Assembly (NCBI RefSeq): GCF_003967515.1
Contig: NZ_BIFQ01000001.1
Coordinates: forward strand, 5,394,001 to 5,458,000
From: Dictyobacter aurantiacus
Lineage (GTDB): Bacteria; Chloroflexota; Ktedonobacteria; Ktedonobacterales; Ktedonobacteraceae
DNA: 64,000 nt
Direction of reading: 5' to 3'
This document shows, piece after piece, positions 34,452 to 43,259 of this stretch (positions are counted from its first letter, which is position 1; every line of letters starts with the position of its first letter). The position numbers and the translations under genes were made by a program. The notes beneath the pieces were generated by a model. It ran no database searches. It was given only the letters and a program-made list of their open reading frames with translations, and was not told the origin of the DNA.

Positions 34452-35048
34452 ATGGGTGATAAGCTTCCCGCGAATTCACAGCGCAAAACCTCGGTTGTTC
34501 GCATCCGAGGCGTCTTCTTTATTGTGATCGTTGCCTGTGTGATGGTGGCCTCCGGTTGGGTGATCGCCGCACATGGCGCGCAGCGCCGCTGGTAAGCTGG
34601 TGCTGCTTGACAATAGCGGCCAGGCGTATGTCCTGCGCACCTTTGATCTACAGAGTGGAAAACTGCTGTCTCAAGATCCGGTCTCTCTCCCATTTGAGGA
34701 GGGACCTGGAGAGAGCGTGTTGAGCAATAGCCGCCTGTACGTCAAGACCGGCGCCCACCAGGGCGGTCAGTATGGTTCTGGCAGCAGCAACACTTCTAGA
34801 ACTAGAACCTCTACGCCATTGACCTCGCAGGCGGCCAGACGGCGTGGCACTACCAGATCGGTAAGCTGCTCGAATACCAGGACCCCATCGCGCCTTCTGT
34901 GCTGGCTCCCTGGCTATGTGAGTATATGAGTTGCCTTGAACTACCAGTGTTCGCCCCAATTGTTGATTTTCGCGGTCGCCGCTCTTTAGTGCGAGTAGTA
35001 ACGACAACGCGATTCGGTACCCGACCAGGACTGTGTGCTTTGCTATGA
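34452..35048 (+). pseudogene. Decayed membrane-anchored PQQ-like beta-propeller gene
   Basis: The ATG at 34452 opens a 47-residue piece with a membrane helix (GVFFIVIVACVMVASGWVIA) that stops at 34593-34595. Another frame then reads AAGKLVLLDNSGQAYVLRTF and SNSRLYVKTGAHQGGQYGSG, and a third frame gives NLYAIDLAGGQTAWHYQIGK, a typical PQQ/YncE blade, ending at 35048. Three frames with one coherent protein pattern point to frameshifts. The 34308-35362 stretch has no intact gene. Confidence 0.65.
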
Positions 35049-35362
35049 CCTTCATGTCAGCAATGTTGCTCAACATAGCAAAACCTCCTTTGGACTATGA
35101 GCCATACATAGCAGGCTCTCTCAGCTATAATCATAAACGGCAGAGCTCATATATTCATCTCGATCAATTCCCGCGCCATCCCAATCCCGACACCCCATGT
35201 GTATCCATGCATTAAGCAATGAGAAACCGTAGATTCCGCCCTTACTGAATACTAGAGAAAAGAAAATAGCACATTTTAGCCCATGAATTTGACGAAAAAC
35301 CGAGCCAATCATCTATAATACAGTCAGCCAAACTGGCAATTCAAGCAATGAGGTCATCTCGT

Positions 35363-36118
35363 ATGGAGCATACGCAAATTTGTCCCATGTGCGGCACGGC
35401 CAACCCACTCTCTCGCCCACGCTGCCAGGAGTGCGAGCTACTCTTTTATCCAGAGCCGCAGCCCTGGGAGAACCTGAAACTACAAGAACTGCCCACGCTC
35501 GCTCAATCGGAACAGACCGAGCACAGCCAGCAGCGTTTTCTGGCGCAACCACAGGTCAAGCCAGTGGGCACCACCACGCGGCGCAAATTTCTCGCGGGCC
35601 TCCTGGGTAGCGCCACCATCCTGGCCCTTGGTAGCCCCGTATTGGCTCAGCTCTTCCAGAACACGCAACTCGCCTTTCATATCAGAGATTTTCCGTATGA
35701 TCGCTATCAGAGTCTTTTGGGTATAAGCTTCTCACAGGATTTGAATTTTATGGCTATGTCCAGCTTCAAAGATGATGGTTTGCTCTATCTCTGGGATTAT
35801 CAGCAGCAACGCATGACCACCTTACCAGCCAACCCGTTTACCGGTTGGATCGCCTGGTCACCCGACAATAAATATCTGCTTTGCCAGCAGAAGCGCGCGG
35901 ATAAGACGACAGAGCTGGATGTATGGGATGTCCAGGCACGCAAGAGATTACATAGCCTGGTTGGGAACGATTACACCCTTAGTGGCTGCTACTATTTCGG
36001 CAATGGCAAAATAGTAAACTGGTCTCCTGATGGTTCGCAGATTGCCCTGCTCCTTGTAAGCGCAATTGTGGTTATAGACGCATTTTTTGCTCCTGGGTAC
36101 CCTACCCTTTCTTTTTGA
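35363..36118 (+). pseudogene. Zinc-ribbon / WD40-like protein, truncated at 3' end
   Basis: 251 residues from the ATG at 35363 (GAGGT eight bases upstream; an ATG at 35348 is also possible). Residues 7-30 are a zinc ribbon (ICPMCGTANPLSRPRCQECE). TTRRKFLAGLLGSATILALG is a membrane segment with a Tat-like twin Arg. WD40-like blades follow (GLLYLWDYQQQRMTTL, GWIAWSPDNKYLLCQQ, IVNWSPDGSQIALLLVSAIV), but the sequence breaks off after about two and a half blades and ends in an unrelated short tail. Likely a deletion fused this gene to the next one near 36080-36100. It may still be translated. Confidence 0.6.
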
Positions 36119-36884
36119 GTATAAACACTATCGCAAAGAACGGCAGGCAAGAGCTGCATTACGGCGCGAAGCACTCATGCTGCATGAAGCTGGTCACGTT
36201 TTGGCACAGGGCCAGCCTTCGCTGTTTCAGAAGTTACCACTGCCGATGCAGATCGCATGCCGACGGAAACGATCCTTTACGATCCGGATAGTGCTGGAGA
36301 TATGTTTGCTGGCTGTGAGCCTGGTTACGAATTATACCATTGTCCTCGCTGATTCCTCGCAACCCCTTGTATACGCTGTGGCGCCACATCTTCTGGCAAT
36401 GGCGATCATAGGCCTGGGTGTGGGAATGTGGATGGAAATGAGGCTGTACATTGCTGGATACTATCTGCTTCCTTCGCTCACGATCGACGACGAGTCCATT
36501 ACTGCGCGCTATGGACGCGGCACCATCACCATTGCGTGGAGCGACATACGCTACTTTGCCCTGGTGGACAGTACAACCTTTTGCCGTCTCCCCACCTCTG
36601 ATAATCCTCCCACCTTTCGCCAACTGCTCACATCTGGCGGAACCTTGTCACATCTACCTGTACCTGCACACGAGGCTTTTGAGATCTCTGATGGTGAAAA
36701 CATGATCTGCTGGCTGAAAGCGGCGCCATTTCGTCATCATCGCCTGTTCCGCTTTGGTGAGGTTGCGCTGTCCGGCCGGGACTATGCTGCCTTTACCCAG
36801 CAACTGGCCGCACTTCTCATGGAAAAGACAAACCTTCCCGTCTACGATCTGCGTTTAGCAACGCAGAAATCAAGGAGAAAATAG
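36087..36884 (+). pseudogene. Membrane PH-like protein, probably lacking its N-terminus
   Basis: 265 codons with no good start: the first possible is a TTG at 36087 without a ribosome site, inside the end of the previous gene. The readable part has a helix-rich region (TIRIVLEICLLAVSLVTNYT, PHLLAMAIIGLGVGMWMEMR) and then a bacterial PH-like domain (SLTIDDESITARYGRGTITI, AWSDIRYFALVDST). LLGTLPFLFEYKHYRKERQA looks like the end of a missing upstream helix. Function unknown. Confidence 0.55.
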
Positions 36885-36971
36885 CGTTCTGCCAATTGCT
36901 GCGCCATCCCAATCTGCTCTTTTTGGTCTTCTTCCAGGTGGAACGTATTGTTTTTTCGGGCGGCATGAATT

Positions 36972-37007
36972 GCACGCAATTAAATTGTTCACAATTTAAT
37001 TGCGTGC
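36972..37007. repeat. Perfect AT-rich palindrome, 17-bp arms
   Basis: GCACGCAATTAAATTGT (36972-36988), loop TC, and its exact complement to 37007. It shares the CAATTAAATTG core with the palindromes at 26276-26402. It lies between the convergent PH-like and HEAT-repeat genes. Confidence 0.75.
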
Positions 37008-37086
37008 GTCTTATAGGCGCGTCAAATATAATTACACCTCCTCTGCGCCGCTGCCCGGTCGGCCATAGGTGTGGGTGCATGATCGG

Positions 37087-40000
37087 TTAGACGGGGAAGG
37101 TGAACTGGGCGGCGGCGGCGACAAGGGGTGAGCTGTCGCGCTGGTAGCCGCGCAGGCGTTGGATGTGCGCGTCGCTCCAGCCGCGGGCCTGGCGGGTCTG
37201 GGCGAGCAGGGCGGTGAGCGCCAGCCTGCGCAGGCGTTCGTCGGGCTGATCTGCCAGGGCCGCCTCCAGTTCGGCCAGATTGGCGTTGGGTCTGCGGTTG
37301 AGTTGATCGATCTGGCCTGCGGCGCTGGTGAGGGCGTCGGCGTGCAGCTGTGGTCCCAGTTGGATGATGCCCTGGATCACCTCTGGCCAGGGGAGCCCCT
37401 GGAACAGGATGGAGAGTTGCCAGCTCAGGGTCAGCGGGTCCTCGGCCAGCACGGATAGGATGCTGCGGGTGGCTGGCAGCAGGTGTTTGCGACCGAAGTA
37501 GAGATTGCTGGCAAAGGCATCCAGGGTGCTCTGCAGGGCCTGGCGATTGGGGAGCAGCTGGCGCACCGTGTCGCCGATCAGGGAGGCGTCGTTGCCGGTG
37601 TAGATGGCGAAGACGGCGCGGGCGGCCGTCCTGCGCTCGTCTGGCAGCTCCGATTGCATCAACTGGAGCAGGCGTGCGTGCAGGGCGTGCTCGGGATCGC
37701 GGAACGGGTGGGCCGCGCAGCGGTTTAGGGTGGCGATGCGCACCTCTGGCTCGGGGTGGACCAGCAGGATGGTGAAGAGGTTGGTGAGCCGGTGCTGCGC
37801 CTTGAGTGATAGGCCATCGACCGGCACGCTGACCACGCCGAGGGCGGGTCCGCTGTCGGTCGAGCTGGCCGCCTGCGTCAGTACATCCCAGGTCTCGTCG
37901 CGCTCAAGGTAGGGCCATAGCGCGCGCAGCAGCGCCACCCGCACGTCGCGGTGCAGGTCACGCCGCGTCAGGCTCAACAGCTCCTGGTAGGACTCCTCGG
38001 TGGCGAGGTCGCCGATCAGGCGCACCACCTCTTTGGCCACGGTGACCTGTTTGAACGGCATGGAGCGCAGCAGGTCGAGCGCCTCGTGGGCGGGCATGGC
38101 GAGCAGGACGCGGCGCAGGGCATAGATCGCCACGCGGGCGCGGTCATCGTTCATGGCCTCAAACAGGACCGGCACGCCCTGTCCCGCGTCCATCCAGCTC
38201 AGGGCGCGCAGGGTCGTGTCGCGTACCGGCTGGCGCTCATCGCTGGCGAATTGCAGCACGAGCTGGGGATCAATGGCGGGCATGGCGACGAGGCGCTGGA
38301 TGGCGCTCTGCAGGGTCGAGGTCTGCTGAACATTGTCGCGCGTCAGGGCCAGCAGCGTGTGGGCGAAGATCTCCTGCTGCTCTGGGAGCCAGCGATAGAA
38401 GCCATCGTGCAGGTTCAGCACGATATGCGTCTGCCCGCTGGTGAACCTGCCCGCGAAGGTGCGTTGTCCCAGGTAGGGTGTCAACAGGTCCTGGCGATGG
38501 CGGTGCAAGGATTGATAGACCGCCGAGATAATGATATAGCTCTCGTCGCGCGCCAGCAGGCCAGGGATCAGCGCCAGCAGCAGCCTGGGCTGGTGTTCGT
38601 GTAGCAGCGCGGCACAGGAGCTGGCCACGTTCAGGCTGTGCGTCTGCTCCAGCAGGGTCGCCAGGATCTGTGCCAGCTCCTCGAAGACGCGCAGGCGGCG
38701 TCCGAAGATCAGGCCCAGCGTCAGCAGGTGGTGTTCCCGCTCGCGCTCCTGCCAGGCTTGCAGCAGCGGCAGCAGCGCCGATGAGATGTGAGGGATCTCC
38801 CGATCGGAGAGGATGCGGTCGAGCTGGTAGCTGTTGACCAGCCCACGCTCGCGGTAGACGATGGCCAGCTGCGCGGCGCACCACTCGGGATAGTATGGCA
38901 GCAGGCGGATCAGCAGCCGCCCGATGGCCTGCGCTGTGGGTTCCGACAGATCGGCGGCATCCAGGGCATCGCGGATGATCTGTGCCAGTTCGGGAAGGTG
39001 TTCCTCGCGCCAGCGTCCGTAGGGCAGCGCGGCCAGCGCCAGCATCATCTCGCGTCTGACCGGGTCCTGCTCGTTGCGGCGCTGGCGCACCAGCTGCAAG
39101 GCATTGGGGATGTACGCCTCCTGGTAGCGCGTCGCCTCGATCAGCGCCTGCAGCGCCACCGAGCGCATCTCGGCCTCTTTAGAGTGCAGCGCGCTATCCA
39201 CCACCAGCAGCGTCTCATCCCAGGGTAGCAGGGCGGCGTAGCGTAGGCGTACCATGGGACGCGTCGCCAGCGCCGGCAGCTCCAGATGTCGGCGTGCCTC
39301 CTGCACGCGTTGCTCGGTCGGCAGGGCCGCCACCAGCTGCAGGTCGATCACCCCTTCGTCGTTGCGCCAGCCGCGTCCGAAGGCGTTGTAGAGGGCCAGC
39401 CGCTGCTCCGGCGTGAATTTCTCGAACGTATATGAGCTGATCGAGACCAGGCGGCGCTCCACCAGCGCCAGCAGGGTCTCCAACTTCAGCTTATGCGCCA
39501 CCGCGTTGAAGTTGGCCGAGGAGACCGCCTCGTCGGACGCCAGCGCCAGCTTCGCCATCTCCTGCGGCCGCTTGCGTACCAGGGATGAGATGTACAGACG
39601 GCCCAGCGGCGTATGCTTGATGGTGGTACGTACCAATTCCAGCGCCAGGTCCGGCGCGACGCTGGTCAGCGTCGGTAGCGTTGTATTGATCAGATGGAGC
39701 AGGGGGAGATCCCGGCTCGTCGTGCGGGCGCTCTGCTGCTGCAGATAGGCGAAGGCCAGCTCGGGATGCATGCGGATCAGGCGCTGCCAGTGCATCTGAT
39801 CAAGGCGTTCCAGGGCCTGTGCGAGGTGACGCCGCACCACTTCTGGGGAAGCAAAGGACAGCAAGCGTCGCAGATGGGTATCCTGGCGCGCCGCCAGCGC
39901 CTCCACATAGGCATCTACCGCCGCGTGGCGCCCGCGCGCCAGCAGGCGGGCGATCAGCGCCATCTTCAGGTCCATGCCGATGAGCTCCAGCAGCTCCAGG

Positions 40001-40281
40001 ATCTGCGCGTCGTCGCACAGCAACGGTACCAGCCCCGTCGCCACCGAGCGCACGCCGCGTGAGCGATCGAACATGGCCTGCCGCACCCGTTCCGCGTCGC
40101 GGCTGCCGTGGCACGACTGTACCGCCAGCACGCGCTGATAGACATCGCCCCGCCCCAGATCCTCGATCGTCTCCCGCACGCTCTCATCGCTGGCCGCCAG
40201 CCGGCCTACTTCAACCATGTGGCGCATGCGTCCCGCGTACGTCATCGCCGCGCATTCCCGTAACAATTGCTCAGACGTCAT
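37087..40281 (-). CDS. Large HEAT-repeat protein
   Basis: 1064 residues built almost wholly of paired helices of the HEAT/ARM type, e.g. DSALHSKEAEMRSVALQALI, QFASDERQPVRDTTLRALSW and TRRDLHRDVRVALLRALWPY. There is no signal peptide, membrane helix or enzyme motif, so it is probably a cytoplasmic scaffold. It stands alone; the ICMT-like gene upstream ends 125 bp away on the same strand. The partner cannot be inferred. Confidence 0.8.
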   Translation of the reverse strand: MTSEQLLRECAAMTYAGRMRHMVEVGRLAASDESVRETIEDLGRGDVYQRVLAVQSCHGSRDAERVRQAMFDRSRGVRSVATGLVPLLCDDAQILELLELIGMDLKMALIARLLARGRHAAVDAYVEALAARQDTHLRRLLSFASPEVVRRHLAQALERLDQMHWQRLIRMHPELAFAYLQQQSARTTSRDLPLLHLINTTLPTLTSVAPDLALELVRTTIKHTPLGRLYISSLVRKRPQEMAKLALASDEAVSSANFNAVAHKLKLETLLALVERRLVSISSYTFEKFTPEQRLALYNAFGRGWRNDEGVIDLQLVAALPTEQRVQEARRHLELPALATRPMVRLRYAALLPWDETLLVVDSALHSKEAEMRSVALQALIEATRYQEAYIPNALQLVRQRRNEQDPVRREMMLALAALPYGRWREEHLPELAQIIRDALDAADLSEPTAQAIGRLLIRLLPYYPEWCAAQLAIVYRERGLVNSYQLDRILSDREIPHISSALLPLLQAWQEREREHHLLTLGLIFGRRLRVFEELAQILATLLEQTHSLNVASSCAALLHEHQPRLLLALIPGLLARDESYIIISAVYQSLHRHRQDLLTPYLGQRTFAGRFTSGQTHIVLNLHDGFYRWLPEQQEIFAHTLLALTRDNVQQTSTLQSAIQRLVAMPAIDPQLVLQFASDERQPVRDTTLRALSWMDAGQGVPVLFEAMNDDRARVAIYALRRVLLAMPAHEALDLLRSMPFKQVTVAKEVVRLIGDLATEESYQELLSLTRRDLHRDVRVALLRALWPYLERDETWDVLTQAASSTDSGPALGVVSVPVDGLSLKAQHRLTNLFTILLVHPEPEVRIATLNRCAAHPFRDPEHALHARLLQLMQSELPDERRTAARAVFAIYTGNDASLIGDTVRQLLPNRQALQSTLDAFASNLYFGRKHLLPATRSILSVLAEDPLTLSWQLSILFQGLPWPEVIQGIIQLGPQLHADALTSAAGQIDQLNRRPNANLAELEAALADQPDERLRRLALTALLAQTRQARGWSDAHIQRLRGYQRDSSPLVAAAAQFTFPV

Positions 40282-40405
40282 CTTTGCTCATCTCCCTGCT
40301 TCTTGTCGCGTTTATATATGTAGTATTGTCTATTTTGCTTATACTAATGGAGATGCGCGAAGATGTCAATCAATGATCGCCTGTGCCTGCACACAAGCTC
40401 CGCCG

Positions 40406-41080
40406 TCACCACACGTAGGGCAGCAGGCGATAGTGGACCCTGTGCGTGTAGTCGCTGTAGCCAGTGAGCTCCTGCATGAGCAGCTGCTCCTCGTCGTGGA
40501 TGCGGAAGGCGAGCACAATTACGCCGGGGACGAGGACGAGCAGGCCCCACCACGAGCCGAGCGCCAGCGGGATGCCAACCATCAAGATCAGCACGAATGA
40601 ATACATCGGGTGGCGCACGACGCCGTAGAAGCCGGTCGAGATGACCTGCTGGCCCGTCTCCACCGTGACGTTGGCGGCCGCGTACTCGTTCTGGATCACC
40701 ACCACCATCGAGAGCACCAGCCCGATCGCCACCAGGGCATCCCCGACGATGGAGATGGCATCTGGCACCGGCGACCAGCCGAAGCGATAATCGAAGGCAC
40801 TAAAGACCATTACCCCCGGCAGCGACAGAAAGGCGATGGTGATGATAATCTTCTGCACCATTCGGCTCTCCGCTCCTGGACCCGCGTGCATGCGCCGCCT
40901 CAGCGCCGCTGGATTCTTCAGCGCCAGGTAGAGGGCGGGAATATTTGTCGAGAGGGCGAAGACGACGATAAACACCCACGCCCGCCAATAATTGAACGTC
41001 CATGCCGGCAAAAAGAGCAGCAACCCGAAGGCCAGCAATCCGATCACCACCGTTGCCGCCGTCTGTAGAGCAAGCTTCAT
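40406..41080 (-). CDS. Isoprenylcysteine carboxyl methyltransferase-like (ICMT) membrane protein
   Basis: 224 residues from the ATG at 41080 (41095 is also possible). About five membrane helices; the C-terminal block VETGQQVISTGFYGVVRHPM, then YSFVLILMVGIPLALGSWWG and RIHDEEQLLMQELTGYSDYT, is the conserved SAM-binding end of the ICMT/PEMT-like family. Bacterial members methylate small or lipid substrates; the exact one is unknown. It lies between the HEAT gene and accA (divergent). Confidence 0.82.
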   Translation of the reverse strand: MKLALQTAATVVIGLLAFGLLLFLPAWTFNYWRAWVFIVVFALSTNIPALYLALKNPAALRRRMHAGPGAESRMVQKIIITIAFLSLPGVMVFSAFDYRFGWSPVPDAISIVGDALVAIGLVLSMVVVIQNEYAAANVTVETGQQVISTGFYGVVRHPMYSFVLILMVGIPLALGSWWGLLVLVPGVIVLAFRIHDEEQLLMQELTGYSDYTHRVHYRLLPYVW

Positions 41081-41284
41081 GATCTCATCTCTCATTTCTC
41101 GCCAGCGCATCCTCCGCGCGGCGCCTGGTGCCAGGTCCATGACGCGACCCGTTAACCTTCCACAAATTAATAAAAAGATGGTCTGTTTATTATTATAATC
41201 CGTGCATGGAACCTGTCAAGGTTATGTCATCGCTTCCCGATTTTCTCTTCACGTACGAGGGCATTGATGTGCGGGAAGGGAAAA

Positions 41285-41301
41285 TCGGCTGCAAGGGCCG
41301 A
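41285..41301. repeat. REP1 variant
   Basis: TCGGCTGCAAGGGCCGA with flanks GGAAGGGAAAA and CGTACGGGGGCG. It belongs to the same compensated subgroup as 25635-25651, with one wobble pair. It lies just upstream of the accA promoter. Confidence 0.55.
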
Positions 41302-41321
41302 ACGTACGGGGGCGTGATTGC

Positions 41322-41351
41322 TTGAATCTCGGGGATTTTCTCTGCTATACT
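41322..41351 (+). promoter_or_regulatory. Probable accA promoter
   Basis: TTGAAT at 41322-41327, 18-bp spacer, TATACT at 41346-41351 (five of six). The start site would be about 40 bp before the accA ATG at 41401. GAAGAAGGAT near 41382 may be the ribosome site, though it is slightly far. Confidence 0.45.
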
Positions 41352-41400
41352 TCCCTGTAACGAGTACCACTTTGATTGAAGAAGAAGGATCTGATAAGTT

Positions 41401-42408
41401 ATGGCTTATACCCTGGATTTTGAGAGACCGCTGGCGGACATCGATCGGCAGATTCAGGCGCTGCAGAAGAAGGGCGAGCGCCTCAAGCCGGAGGAGGTGC
41501 AGCAGCTTGAGCGGTTGAAGCAGCGGTTGCAGCGGACGACCGAGGAGATCTACAAGCATCTGACTCCGTGGCAGACGGTGCAGGTGGCGCGCCATCCCGG
41601 CCGGCCACATGCCATTGATTATGTGAAGCTGATGTGTGAGGAGTTCTTTGAGCTGCGCGGTGATCGCGCGTTTGGCGAGAACGCCTCGATCTTTGGTGGG
41701 CCGGCGCGGCTGGATGGGCAGACGGTGATGTTTCTCTGCCAGGAGAAGGGACGCGAGATGAAAGAGCGGCGCGACCGTAACGCTGGCCAGCCGCATCCCG
41801 AGGGCTTTCGCAAGGCGCATCGCCTGATGGAGCAGGCCGAGAAGTTTAACATGCCCTTGATCTGCCTGGTCGATACACCGGGGGCGTCGATCGCGCTGGA
41901 TGATGAGGAGCGTGGCCAGTCCCAGGCTATCGCCGCCAACCTGTACCTGATGGCGCGGCTGCGCGTGCCCATCGTCGCCGTAGTGATCGGGGAAGGTGGG
42001 AGCGGCGGCGCCCTCGCCCTCAGCATTGGTGACCGCATCCTGATGCTCGAAAACAGCTACTACTCGGTGGCCTCGCCCGAGTCGGCCGCCACCATCCTGC
42101 TGCGCGACGCCAAGCACGCCGCCACCATGGCCGAGGCCATGCAGGTCAGCGCCCGCCAGCTCAAGAACCTGGGCATCATCGACGAACTGGTGCCTGAGCC
42201 TCTCGGCGGCGCCCATCAGAACTACCAGGCGGCCGCCGATCTCGTCAAAGAGGCCCTGCTCACCAACCTTGAGGAACTGAGCAAGCTCAGTCCCGAACAG
42301 CTCGCCGAGCAGCGCTACCAGAAGTACCGCGCCATCGGACCCGTCGGCACCCTCACCCCCGCCCCCGCGCCCACCGCGTTGCCGTCGTCGTCGTCGTCGT
42401 CGTCGTAG
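41401..42408 (+). CDS. accA: Acetyl-CoA carboxylase carboxyltransferase, alpha subunit
   Basis: 335 residues. AccA blocks are clear: LDFERPLADIDRQIQALQKK, WQTVQVARHPGRPHAIDYVK, FFELRGDRAFGENASIFGGP, the carboxybiotin/CoA site PLICLVDTPGASIALDDEER, VVIGEGGSGGALALSIGDRI and SYYSVASPESAATILLRDAK. With AccD it moves a carboxyl group from biotin to acetyl-CoA, the first step of fatty acid synthesis. accD is not in the window. The tail, past GPVGTLTPAPAPTALP, is a run of seven serines from a TCG repeat that reaches the stop, an unusual end. Confidence 0.95.
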   Translation: MAYTLDFERPLADIDRQIQALQKKGERLKPEEVQQLERLKQRLQRTTEEIYKHLTPWQTVQVARHPGRPHAIDYVKLMCEEFFELRGDRAFGENASIFGGPARLDGQTVMFLCQEKGREMKERRDRNAGQPHPEGFRKAHRLMEQAEKFNMPLICLVDTPGASIALDDEERGQSQAIAANLYLMARLRVPIVAVVIGEGGSGGALALSIGDRILMLENSYYSVASPESAATILLRDAKHAATMAEAMQVSARQLKNLGIIDELVPEPLGGAHQNYQAAADLVKEALLTNLEELSKLSPEQLAEQRYQKYRAIGPVGTLTPAPAPTALPSSSSSSS

Positions 42409-42410
42409 GT

Positions 42411-42475
42411 GCCGGGCTTGCCCCGGCTTTCGGCCCTGCCCCGGCTTTCGGCCCTGCCCCGGCTTCGGCCCCCTG
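42411..42475. repeat. REP3 cluster
   Basis: GTGCCGGGCTTGCCCCGGCT, then two near-identical GGCCCTGCCCCGGCTT copies, directly after the accA stop. Hairpins of the GCCGGG/CCCGGC type. The following 42476-42740 stretch shows no gene. Confidence 0.6.
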
Positions 42476-42740
42476 CGCGATCATCAGGGGTGGTGGGCCG
42501 CGCCCGATGGTATGCGGGTGCGCAGGTGCTGGGGCAGGTTGAGGACGGCGATGCCTGGTCGGAAGAGCAGGGACGTTTTCGTGTTGCGTTGTCCTTTGTC
42601 GACCATTTGACGATACCGCTGTTAAGAACAGGAGTTCTTTGTTTTTCGGGTTGGTTGTGTTAAAATGGATCAGGTTTGTTGCATGACAAGAAAAGAAGAT
42701 AGTTATCGCGCGTGGGCGCATGAAAGCGAGGAGTGGCCCG

Positions 42741-43259
42741 ATGGAGCGAGCACCAGCGAACGCGAAGAGCTATGATCTGCGGCTGCGGGAGGTGGTGGAG
42801 GATGACCTGCCCATTTTCTTTGAGTATCAGTTAGATGAGGAGGCCAACTACATGGCGGCCTTCACATCCAAAGATCCCAGCGATCGAGAGGCGTTTATGA
42901 GGCACTGGCACCGCATCCTGGGCGACGAGGACACCATCAACCGCACCATCCTGGTCGATGGGCAGGTGGCGGGCAGCGTCGCGCTCTACCGCGATGAGGA
43001 GATGGATGGGCCCGAGGTCACCTACTGGATCGGCCGCCTCTACTGGGGTAGGGGCGTCGCCACCGGAGCGCTGGCGCTCTTTCTCTCACAGGTCGTCAAG
43101 ACGCGGCCGCTGTACGCCCGCGCCGCCAAAGATAACATCGGCTCACTGCGTGTGCTTGAGAAATGCGGCTTCCAGCGCGTCGGCGAGGGCAAAGGCTTCG
43201 CCAACGCCCGTGGCGCCGAAACCGAAGAATATGTGCTCAAATTGCCGGAGGAGGGGTGA
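42741..43259 (+). CDS. GNAT-family N-acetyltransferase (RimJ/RimL-like)
   Basis: 172 residues from the ATG at 42741, with GAGGAG ahead; an ATG at 42720 is less well placed. Marks: LRLREVVEDDLPIFFEYQLD, DGPEVTYWIGRLYWGRGVAT (acetyl-CoA loop), ALALFLSQVVKTRPLYARAA and DNIGSLRVLEKCGFQRVGEG. Like ribosomal or small-molecule N-acetyltransferases. Its 3' end overlaps the convergent histidine kinase gene by 23 bp. Confidence 0.88.
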   Translation: MERAPANAKSYDLRLREVVEDDLPIFFEYQLDEEANYMAAFTSKDPSDREAFMRHWHRILGDEDTINRTILVDGQVAGSVALYRDEEMDGPEVTYWIGRLYWGRGVATGALALFLSQVVKTRPLYARAAKDNIGSLRVLEKCGFQRVGEGKGFANARGAETEEYVLKLPEEG

